DNA from: CAYWMP01 sp964459445
GTDB lineage: Bacteria; Desulfobacterota; DSM-4660; Desulfatiglandales; HGW-15
Assembly: GCA_964459445.1 (NCBI GenBank)
Contig: CAYWMP010000155.1
Span: forward strand, 1 to 14,215
DNA length: 14,215 bases
Reading direction: 5' to 3'
In this document: positions 6,242 to 12,813 of the stretch, piece after piece
Layout: every line of letters begins with the position of its first letter
Position numbering within the stretch: the first letter of the stretch is position 1
Notes under the pieces: model-generated
The model's input: only the letters and a program-made list of their open reading frames with translations
What the model was told of the DNA's origin: nothing
The model's database searches: none
Translations under genes and position numbers: made by a program

Positions 6242-7495
6242 ATGAGAGACAATTCTTTTCCCGAAAAAGCCGATGCCCTGTGGATCAATGTCCATTTGGC
6301 CACTATGACCGGTGATGTGCCCTATGGGGCCATTCAGGACGGCGCCCTGGCCACTTCCGGGAGCAAGATCCTATGGGTGGGTGAAAGAAAAACCCTGCCC
6401 GATAATGCCGAATCAAGGGCAACGGAAATGCATGATGGTGATGGCGGATGGGTAACGCCGGGTCTCATTGACTGCCACACGCACCTTGTTTACGGGGGAA
6501 GCCGGGCTCACGAATTCGAACTTCGCCTTAAGGGTGTTACCTATGAGGAGATCGCTCAAAAGGGTGGCGGTATTCTTTCAACCGTCACAGCCACCCGAGC
6601 CGCGGATGAAGCCTCTTTGTTCAGGCAGAGCGTTCCCCGACTCCTTTCCCTCTTGGACCAGGGGGTGACCACCCTTGAGATAAAATCGGGATACGGATTG
6701 GACCTGGATACGGAATTGCGAATGCTCCGCGTGGCAAAATTGCTGGGAGCAAAATTCCCCGTAACGGTCATCCCAACATTTCTGGGCGCCCATACCTTGC
6801 CCCCCGAATTCGAAGGCAAACATGAGGATTACATTGATTTCATTTGCGACAAGGTTCTTCCCCAAGTAGCCGAAGATGGACTGGCTGAGGCAGTAGATGT
6901 TTTTTGCGAAAAAATTGCCTTTTCATTAGAACAAACCGAACGAGTGTTTACATCGGCCAATGCCCACGGCCTTGCGGTGAAGCTTCACGCTGAACAACTC
7001 TCAGACCAGGGCGGCGCCATACTCGCTTCAAAGTATGGTGCCCTATCTGTAGACCATCTTGAATATCTATCTGAGGATGGTGTAAAGGCACTGGCCGCCG
7101 CGGGCACTGTTTCCGTTTTGTTGCCCGGGGCTTTCTATTTTCTGCGTGAAACGAAACAGCCCCCTGTGGACCTACTGCGGCAACACGGGGTGCCGATAGC
7201 CGTATCCACGGACTGCAACCCCGGCACAAGCCCAACGACCTCGCTTTTGTTGATGCTTAATATGGCTTGCACCCTCTTCAGATTGACACCCGAAGAGGCG
7301 TTATTGGGGGTGACTCGGAATGCCGCCAAGGCCTTGGGCCTTCAGGAGCGCGTCGGCACACTGGAAAAGGGAAAGGACGCGGATTTTGCGGTGTGGAAAA
7401 TCTCGGAACCTGCCGAACTCGCCTATAATCTGGGATTAAATCCTTGCCGCATGATTGTCAGACACGGTGATATCGTGAGGACGCGGGACCTTTAA
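6242..7495 (+). CDS. hutI: Imidazolonepropionase
   Basis: HutI hydrolyses 4-imidazolone-5-propionate to N-formimino-L-glutamate, linking HutU to the folate enzymes of this cluster. It is a cytosolic metal-dependent amidohydrolase. The 417-residue protein has the metal ligands His79 and His81 (DCHTHLVYGG), His249 (KLHAEQLSDQGG) and Asp324 (STDCNPGTSPT). The substrate-loop segment is EIKSGYGLD (146-154), and SVDHLEYLSEDG (269-280) adds His272. The final FAVW strand closes the amidohydrolase beta-sandwich. Length is normal for the family (about 400-420). A TTG at 6239 immediately precedes the ATG at 6242; the ATG is preferred, with a modest AAGAGA upstream. It ends the hut block, 157 bp before the binding-protein gene. 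Confidence 0.97.
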   Translation: MRDNSFPEKADALWINVHLATMTGDVPYGAIQDGALATSGSKILWVGERKTLPDNAESRATEMHDGDGGWVTPGLIDCHTHLVYGGSRAHEFELRLKGVTYEEIAQKGGGILSTVTATRAADEASLFRQSVPRLLSLLDQGVTTLEIKSGYGLDLDTELRMLRVAKLLGAKFPVTVIPTFLGAHTLPPEFEGKHEDYIDFICDKVLPQVAEDGLAEAVDVFCEKIAFSLEQTERVFTSANAHGLAVKLHAEQLSDQGGAILASKYGALSVDHLEYLSEDGVKALAAAGTVSVLLPGAFYFLRETKQPPVDLLRQHGVPIAVSTDCNPGTSPTTSLLLMLNMACTLFRLTPEEALLGVTRNAAKALGLQERVGTLEKGKDADFAVWKISEPAELAYNLGLNPCRMIVRHGDIVRTRDL

Positions 7496-7591
7496 GAGTC
7501 GAAGAGCCCGGAGCAGGGAGCATGGAGATGAGAAGGTCTTACCTTTACCTTCAAATGCGGACCTTCAACCCCCTGAACCTATGAACCCTTG

Positions 7592-7611
7592 CCCGCCATA
7601 TTTCCGGTGGG
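7592..7611. repeat. CCCGCC-N8-GGTGGG stem-loop, variant copy
   Basis: The arms CCCGCC and GGTGGG (one G-T pair) enclose an 8-nt loop and are flanked by TGAACCTATGAACCC and TTGAACCTTTGAACC units. It belongs to the same family as the copies around hutU. It lies upstream of the binding-protein start, so a longer frame beginning at 7581 would translate this repeat and is rejected. Confidence 0.6.
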
Positions 7612-7652
7612 TTGAACCTTTGAACCTATTAATACTGAAAGGAGGTAGGACG

Positions 7653-8810
7653 ATGAAGAGATTAATGATTTTCGCTTTGGTGGTATTTTTTGCAGCGGTT
7701 GGTTTGAACACAACCGCCTTGGCCGCAGGCTTTAATATCAAGATCGGATTTCATGCGCCTTTGACAGGCTTTGCCGCATCGGACGGCAAGTCGGCCTCTG
7801 AAGGAGCAAAGCTTGCAGTCAACCAGATCAACGGCGCCGGCGGGATCAAAGGCAGGGGGATGCTTGAACTCGTCATTTATGACGATCAGGCCAAACCCGC
7901 CCAGGCCATCCCCATCGCCAACAAGCTTATCGGCCAGGACAAGGTGGTTGTCGGCATCTCGGGCAGCTACTCCGGCCCAACCCGGTCGGCAGCCGGTGTA
8001 TTTCAGGAAGCCAAAATCCCTTACGTCTCCGCCTATGCTATCCATCCTGATATCACCCGGGCGGGCAATTATGTCTTCCGAACATCATTTCTAGGTATTA
8101 TCCAGGGTCGTGCCGGTGCCAAACTGATAGGCGAAACCCTTGGTAAGAAACGCGTCACAATGATCACCCTTCAAAACGATTTTGGAAAATCATTGGCTGC
8201 AGGTTTCAGAGATTCTGCGAACAAATTCGGGGTTAGCATCATCAATGAATATCAGTACTCCATCAAGGATCGGCAATTCGGTTCCATCGTTGCCAAAGTC
8301 AAGGCCGATAAACCCGATGCCATTTATGCCTCGGGCTATTATTTTACTGCGGGTCCCCTTGTCAGCCAGTTGAAGGCTGCCGGCATTACCGTGCCGATTA
8401 TTGGACAGGAAGGGTATGACTCCCAGAAATTCATTGAAATCGCAAAAGAGGCCGCCGAGGGCGTCATTATCACGACTTCCCTTGATCGCGATTCCGATGT
8501 TCCTGAAACCAAAAACTTTATTAGAGAATTTGAAAAACAAGCCGGATTCAAGGCCGACATGGTTGCCGCCTCAGCCCATACAGCCGTCATGGTGGTCGCG
8601 GATGCCCTGAAAAGAGCAGGCAGGTCCGCTCCTTCAGTCCTTCGGGATGCCATTGCGAAGACCCATCTTAAGGTCTCTACAGGCACCATCGAGTTCAACG
8701 AGCTGGGTGAGGTCATGAAGGCCGTGCAAAACCAGGTGGTCAAGGGCGGCAATTGGCATAGGCATTCGGTTATTGATGATCCCCAATTGCTTTCGCCACC
8801 CTCCAAATAG
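7653..8810 (+). CDS. LIV-type ABC transporter periplasmic amino-acid-binding protein
   Basis: This 385-residue protein is a type I periplasmic binding protein (Peripla_BP_6/LivK-like). It would capture an amino acid or related solute and deliver it to the LivHM permease encoded downstream. A signal peptide occupies residues 1-24/25 (basic MKR, hydrophobic core, ALAA cleavage site); there is no lipobox cysteine, so it should be soluble in the periplasm of a diderm cell. The mature part begins with the family pattern IKIGFHAPLTG (29-39), then GAKLAVNQINGAGGI and the lobe-linking segment KRVTMITLQNDFGKSLAAGF. The start at 7653 has a near-perfect AAAGGAGGT (7638-7646). Neighbours suggest histidine or urocanate as ligand, but the family also binds branched-chain amino acids, amides and aromatic acids, so specificity is open. 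Confidence 0.92.
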   Translation: MKRLMIFALVVFFAAVGLNTTALAAGFNIKIGFHAPLTGFAASDGKSASEGAKLAVNQINGAGGIKGRGMLELVIYDDQAKPAQAIPIANKLIGQDKVVVGISGSYSGPTRSAAGVFQEAKIPYVSAYAIHPDITRAGNYVFRTSFLGIIQGRAGAKLIGETLGKKRVTMITLQNDFGKSLAAGFRDSANKFGVSIINEYQYSIKDRQFGSIVAKVKADKPDAIYASGYYFTAGPLVSQLKAAGITVPIIGQEGYDSQKFIEIAKEAAEGVIITTSLDRDSDVPETKNFIREFEKQAGFKADMVAASAHTAVMVVADALKRAGRSAPSVLRDAIAKTHLKVSTGTIEFNELGEVMKAVQNQVVKGGNWHRHSVIDDPQLLSPPSK

Positions 8811-8839
8811 TTCCACAACATTTTCATTCTTGCTAACCG

Positions 8840-8860
8840 GGGAGAGCCAATGGCTCTCCC
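8840..8860 (+). terminator. Stem-loop after the binding-protein gene (mRNA-stabilising or partial terminator)
   Basis: GGGAGAGCC (8840-8848) and GGCTCTCCC (8852-8860) form a perfect 9-bp stem closed by AAT, 29 nt after the stop codon. Only TT follows, so termination is likely incomplete. Such hairpins between binding-protein and permease genes typically let the binding protein be made in excess over the membrane parts. Confidence 0.6.
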
Positions 8861-8911
8861 TTGGTACGGATGGGTGCTAAGGGAGACAATCTACCTCGGT
8901 CGAGTGGAATA

Positions 8912-9207
8912 GGAATATCGAATATCGAACAAGAAATTTCGAATTATGAAGTTTAATGATTCTATCATCTCGCAGTTTTGATGCTTGTCATAAAGGTTCA
9001 GGGTTTTAGTCCCCAATAAATAAGGTTACAAAGATTCATGGTTTCAGGAATCAATGGATAACCCTGAACGAGGAATCCACGAAGAGGATCTTTTTCTTAA
9101 TGCCTCTATTATCTGGATTTTTTGACTGACAGGATCAATCAATCTACACTCAAGGTCGAATGTCATACTTCGATATTCATTATTCCTTGTTCGATATTCG
9201 ATATTCC
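8912..9207. repeat. Perfect 22-bp inverted repeat bounding ~300 bp in the binding protein-livH gap
   Basis: The 22-mer at 8912-8933 (GGAATATCGAATATCGAA then CAAG) is the exact reverse complement of 9186-9207. Similarity continues inward in weaker form to about 8950 and 9165. The 252-bp interior has no gene and contains AGGTTCAGGGTTTTA (8994-9008), the inverse of 1960-1974. It could be a miniature inverted-repeat element or two facing copies of a dispersed repeat; no target-site duplication is evident. Confidence 0.6.
9122..9150 (+). promoter_or_regulatory. Candidate sigma-70 promoter for livHMGF
   Basis: TTGACT (9122-9127, 5/6) is separated by 17 nt from TACACT (9145-9150, 4/6). Transcription would start near 9157, about 130 nt before livH. 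It lies within the repeat-bounded segment 8912-9207, so it may be a promoter carried by that element. This would let the membrane and ATPase genes be expressed apart from the binding protein. Confidence 0.4.
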
Positions 9208-9285
9208 GGTTTCGGAAAGCTATTGCTAGAGCTAGCGCTTAAATCCCTAGCACACGACTAGCAGCGTCTCTGGGAGGTCCCTTTT

Positions 9286-10146
9286 TTGCTATATATCGAA
9301 TTGTTCATTCAAGGGCTTATATACGGGAGTATGTATGCTATCATCGCCGTGGGGTTGACTCTTGTTTATGGCCTTTTGCGTATCCTCCACGTAGCCCATG
9401 CAGGCCTTTTCGCCCTTGGCGGATACCTGGGACTCCTATTGACAAACACCACCGGTAGCCTCATTCTTGCCATGCCCCTGGCCGCAGCGGCGGTCGGGGT
9501 TGTAGGAATGCTTATTTACAGACTTTGCTACCAACCCATATTAAATCGCCCTCCCTATGTTGCCCTGATTGCTTCCATCGGCCTATTCATCGCCATGGAG
9601 GAAATTTATCGCCTTATTTTTGGTCCCTATGGCCTCACCTATAATAATACCCCATTGCAGGATCAGATAACCTTTTTGGGCATTAATCTGCGGCACGCAG
9701 AGGTGAGCATGGTAGCGGTGAGTGTGGTGCTCCTCGGGGTTTTATCCTATCTCTCCCAAAAAACGAGAATTGGCATCGCCTGGCGCGCAACGGTCGACGA
9801 CCCCCAGATTGCTTCATCCTTTGGGATTGATCCTATTAAGGTCCGGTATTTGAATTTCTTTATCGGTTCCGGCCTGGCCGCAATAGCCGGCATTTTCATT
9901 TCGATACTAAGCAATCTTGTTGAGCCGACCATGGGGGGCGTACCCAGCTACAAGGCATTGGCTATCATTGTCCTGGGGGGACTGGGAAATGTGACCGGGA
10001 CATTGATTGCCTCATTGGTTCTCGGCGTGATTGAGGCCTTTGGCACCATTTATGTGGGCGACTTCCTCGATCGGGATGCGATCGCCTTTGCCTTTCTCAT
10101 AGGGGTTTTGATGCTGCGCCCCAAGGGTTTGTTTTCGGGGAAATGA
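9286..10146 (+). CDS. livH: LIV-type ABC transporter permease LivH
   Basis: An inner-membrane permease of 286 residues with about eight hydrophobic segments, forming the translocation pore with LivM. Family patterns are the N-terminal LFIQGLIYGSMYAIIAVGLTLVYGLLRI (6-33), HVAHAGLFALGGYLG (35-49), ALIASIGLFIAMEE (93-106), and the ATPase-coupling stretch MGGVPSYKALAIIVLGGLGNVTGT near residue 215-235. The C-terminal LRPKGLF is also typical. The start codon is TTG at 9286, backed by GGGAGGT (9272-9278) with a 7-nt spacer and by alignment with the usual N-terminus of the family. It is separated from livM by only 3 nt, so the two are translated together. It lies 475 bp after the binding-protein gene. 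Confidence 0.93.
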   Translation: MLYIELFIQGLIYGSMYAIIAVGLTLVYGLLRILHVAHAGLFALGGYLGLLLTNTTGSLILAMPLAAAAVGVVGMLIYRLCYQPILNRPPYVALIASIGLFIAMEEIYRLIFGPYGLTYNNTPLQDQITFLGINLRHAEVSMVAVSVVLLGVLSYLSQKTRIGIAWRATVDDPQIASSFGIDPIKVRYLNFFIGSGLAAIAGIFISILSNLVEPTMGGVPSYKALAIIVLGGLGNVTGTLIASLVLGVIEAFGTIYVGDFLDRDAIAFAFLIGVLMLRPKGLFSGK

Positions 10147-10149
10147 GTT

Positions 10150-11001
10150 ATGGGAATTTATGAAATCAGCCTGGCCTCGGTAATCTGCATCAACATCATC
10201 CTGGCGTTGGGCTTGAACATGATTACCGGATTCTGCGGCCAAATCAGCCTCGGACATGCGGCGTTTTACGGTGTCGGAGCCTATTGTGCCGCCCTGCTGG
10301 CCAAGGCAGGTGCGCCCCTTCCCCTGACCCTTCTGGCGGGTCTGGTTTTGGCGGGCTTCGTGGGTATTCTGGTCGGGCTGACCAGTCTCCGCGTCAGAGA
10401 GGATTTTCTGGCTATCACGACCATGGGCGTTGGTTTTCTCTTCTTGGGCATTGTCCGACAGCAGGAGATTCTGGGGGGCGAACTGGGTGTTTCTTCTATC
10501 CCCTCCCATGGCCTTGGAAAATTGGGTTTCATGATTTTGGGTCTGGTTCTTGCTATTGCCGTAGCCGCCTTTAGTCTGTTTATTAAGCGCTCCTGGATGG
10601 GTTTTGCCTTTGATGCGGTAGCGGACGATGAAGACACGGCGCGATTGCTGAGTGTCGATGTCAGCACATACAAACTTGCTGCCTTTGCAATGGGTACAGC
10701 TATGGCAGGATTGGCAGGGGGGCTCTACACCTATTTTGCAAGATTCATAGTCCCTGATGATTTCGGATTTATCACGTCCATCACCGTGCTTTCCATGGTG
10801 GCTGTTGGCGGAATTGGCTCCGTATTCGGGGTTATCGTTTCTACGATACTTCTCACCCTCATGCCCGAATTCTTTCGCTTTATTAGCGATTATAAACTCT
10901 TGGTTTACGGCGCCCTTTTGTTTGCGGTGATGCGGTTCGCTCCGGATGGATTGGCGGGATTCGCCCGCGATCTTATGAAAATTTTAAAATCAAAGCATTA
11001 A
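10150..11001 (+). CDS. livM: LIV-type ABC transporter permease LivM
   Basis: The second inner-membrane permease (283 residues) pairs with LivH. Recognisable family features are ILALGLNMITGFCGQISLGHAAFYGVGAY (17-45), the cytoplasmic segment SLRVREDFLAITTMG (78-92), SWMGFAFDAVADDEDTARLLSVDVSTYKL (about 149-177), and the coupling region ITVLSMVAVGGIGSVFG (about 217-233). It ends with the usual FAPDGL. At 283 residues it is a short form: Escherichia coli LivM is much longer because of extra N-terminal segments, but short versions are common in other phyla. The ATG at 10150 follows the livH stop after 3 nt. A 301-bp repeat-filled gap separates it from livG. Confidence 0.93.
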   Translation: MGIYEISLASVICINIILALGLNMITGFCGQISLGHAAFYGVGAYCAALLAKAGAPLPLTLLAGLVLAGFVGILVGLTSLRVREDFLAITTMGVGFLFLGIVRQQEILGGELGVSSIPSHGLGKLGFMILGLVLAIAVAAFSLFIKRSWMGFAFDAVADDEDTARLLSVDVSTYKLAAFAMGTAMAGLAGGLYTYFARFIVPDDFGFITSITVLSMVAVGGIGSVFGVIVSTILLTLMPEFFRFISDYKLLVYGALLFAVMRFAPDGLAGFARDLMKILKSKH

Positions 11002-11011
11002 CAACTTGTCT

Positions 11012-11290
11012 CACCACGGAGACGCGGAGATTCCGCCAGAAAAAAGGCGGACGAGCGCAGAGAAAGAAGAATTGCTTTTTATGCCCGCCTTAGCGGGCCT
11101 CAATCCTGCCATACAGGATTGAGATCTGAGAGGATCATATTAGGGAAACTAGAAATGCCCTTTCTTTTTTCCCTAATGAAATCCTCTCAGTAATCAAAGC
11201 AATTCTCAAACGATATATTCCTTATTGACCCTTCGTGCCCTCTGTGCCTCTAGACCCGCAGGCAGCGGGGCGGGTGGTGAATTCTTAGAC
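11012..11290. repeat. Nested palindromes in the livM-livG gap
   Basis: Several stem-loops lie inside one another. CTGAGAGGAT..TAGGGAAA (11126-11148) pairs with 11168-11190 at 20 of 23 positions around a 19-nt loop. Just outside, AGAATTGCTTT (11068-11078) pairs with AAAGCAATTCT (11196-11206). Between them are two compact hairpins: GCCCGC-CTTA-GCGGGC (11083-11098) and CTCAATCCTG-CCATA-CAGGATTGAG (11099-11123). TCCGCC-N8-GGCGGA (11032-11051) belongs to the CCCGCC repeat family. Outermost CACCACGGAGACGCGGAG text (from 11012) roughly mirrors TTCGTGCCCTCTGTGCCTC (11232-11250). No gene was seen. Confidence 0.75.
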
Positions 11291-11302
11291 CTGGTAACGT
11301 TT

Positions 11303-12067
11303 ATGAATACCCTTTTGAAAGCCAGCAGTGTGACAGTACGGTTCGGCGGCGTCCTTGCTCTGAACGATGTCTCTTTTGAAGTGAGAGAGGGTGAGTTCCT
11401 GAGCATGATAGGTCCGAACGGCGCCGGAAAAACGACCATGGTCAGGGCCATTACGGGTATTGTCACGCCCCAATCAGCAAGCATAAGCCTGCTCGGCCGG
11501 GACATTACGAACCTCCCTGCCTATAAAAGGGCACGCCTTGGGCTAGCAATGACCCATCAGATTGTTCGCCCCTTCCACTCCATGACGATACTCGATAACG
11601 TGGCTATCGCTGCGGGCCACCGGCGCATTGATCATGTTTTTTTGGCTATGGGATCCTTTGACCGATCCGGTGAGCGTCGACGCGCCCTTGCCCTATTGGA
11701 GTCGGTCGGCATTGAGGATGTCTCCAATAAAAGTGTTATCGGCCAGCCTCTCGGGGTCTTGAAACGCCTTGAAGTGGCCCGTGCCCTTGCACTGGAACCG
11801 AAGCTTCTCCTTTTGGACGAACCCCTCGCGGGTCTGAATCATATCGAGGCGGCTCGACTTGCCGATACTATTACCGGGATCAACCGTGAAGGCATGACCG
11901 TCGTCATGATCGAGCATAACCTGGGAGAGGTTTTGAGAGTTAGCCAACGACTCGTTGTCCTGGACAACGGGATAAAAATAGCCGAAGGAAAGCCCGATCA
12001 GGTCATAAGAGATCCGGCTGTGCGCTCGGCCTATATTGGAAAGGAAAAGAAGGATGCTGCGGCTTGA
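11303..12067 (+). CDS. livG: LIV-type ABC transporter ATPase LivG
   Basis: A cytosolic ATPase of 254 residues that energises LivHM together with LivF. It has Walker A GPNGAGKTT (37-45), the Q-loop in THQIVRPF (Gln86), Walker B LLLLDEP (168-174), and the switch His205 in MIEHNLGEV. The position of the ABC signature reads QPLGVLKRLEVAR (148-160) rather than the usual LSxGQ-type sequence, a divergence seen in part of the LivG family. The C-terminal LDNGIKIAEGKPDQVIRDPAVRSAYIG is typical. The ATG at 11303 is preferred because the protein then starts normally; the open frame extends back to a TTG at 11225 through repeat DNA. Its ribosome binding site is weak. It overlaps livF by 14 nt. Confidence 0.93.
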   Translation: MNTLLKASSVTVRFGGVLALNDVSFEVREGEFLSMIGPNGAGKTTMVRAITGIVTPQSASISLLGRDITNLPAYKRARLGLAMTHQIVRPFHSMTILDNVAIAAGHRRIDHVFLAMGSFDRSGERRRALALLESVGIEDVSNKSVIGQPLGVLKRLEVARALALEPKLLLLDEPLAGLNHIEAARLADTITGINREGMTVVMIEHNLGEVLRVSQRLVVLDNGIKIAEGKPDQVIRDPAVRSAYIGKEKKDAAA

Positions 12068-12776
12068 GGCTCTGAGTTGCGGGTACGGGCCAATGCGAGT
12101 GGTCCACGAACTTGATCTCGATGTAACTGCGGGTGAGATCACATCACTCCTGGGAGCAAACGGTGCGGGCAAGTCCTCCACCATCATGTGCATTGCCGGG
12201 CATGTCGATGTCCAGGATGGGCGGGTTGTTTATCAGGGTGATGACATTACATCCGATCCCCCAATGGCCCGCGTAAAAAAAGGGATTGCACTCATTCCCG
12301 AGGGCAGACGACTTTTCTCAGGCTTGAGCGTTGAAGAGAACCTTGTTGTGGGAGGGTATAGCCGTCCTAAGACTCAGATGTCACAGGGATTGGACAGGGT
12401 TTTAGGGCTGTTCCCGCGGTTGGGGGAGCGTCTTACGCAAAGGGCCGGATCCCTATCCGGAGGTGAACAACAGATGCTGGCCATAGGCCGCGCCCTCATG
12501 TCAAGGCCCGAATTGCTCCTTGTGGATGAGCTCTCATTAGGATTGATGCCTAAGATAATCGATATCTGCTATGATGCCATTGCAGAGCTGAAAAGAGACG
12601 GGATGACCATTGTCCTTGTCGAGCAGAGCACCAGCAGGGCTCTCGAAGTGGCCGATCAGGTGTGTGTCCTGGAGTCCGGTAAAACGGTCTGGAAAGGCGA
12701 CGCCCTTGAGGCCCGCAACAGTGCAGACATGATTGATGCGCTCCTGGGCCTGCGTGGGAAAGAAGAGGCGCCTTAA
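12054..12776 (+). CDS. livF: LIV-type ABC transporter ATPase LivF
   Basis: The second ATPase of the importer (240 residues). It shows Walker A GANGAGKSS (34-42), the LivF-specific IPEGRRLFSGLSVEENL (81-97), a canonical signature LSGGEQQMLAIGRAL (134-148), Walker B LLLVDELSLGL (154-164) with Leu in place of the common Pro after Asp-Glu, and a terminal switch Gln191 (VLVEQ). Gln instead of His at this position is normal for LivF. The ATG at 12054 lies inside the end of livG, 14 nt overlap, with AAGGA at 12041-12045; this indicates translational coupling. An in-frame TTG at 12036 adds six residues but has no better support. LivG and LivF are expected to form the heterodimeric motor. Confidence 0.95.
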   Translation: MLRLEALSCGYGPMRVVHELDLDVTAGEITSLLGANGAGKSSTIMCIAGHVDVQDGRVVYQGDDITSDPPMARVKKGIALIPEGRRLFSGLSVEENLVVGGYSRPKTQMSQGLDRVLGLFPRLGERLTQRAGSLSGGEQQMLAIGRALMSRPELLLVDELSLGLMPKIIDICYDAIAELKRDGMTIVLVEQSTSRALEVADQVCVLESGKTVWKGDALEARNSADMIDALLGLRGKEEAP

Positions 12777-12813
12777 AAAACCGAATTCCCAAACCCACAT
12801 CGTGGAGGATCAA

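Noticed and set aside
7581..7652. Upstream start for the binding protein
   Set aside because: The extension crosses a dispersed repeat and would bury the signal peptide; the ATG at 7653 has AAAGGAGGT at the right distance.
10012..10673. Long minus-strand open frames antisense to livH and livM
   Set aside because: They are opposite well-conserved permease genes and are rich in residues expected from antisense of hydrophobic codons.
11225..11302. Upstream TTG start for LivG
   Set aside because: The extra residues come from repeat DNA and do not match LivG N-termini, although the site before 11303 is weak.
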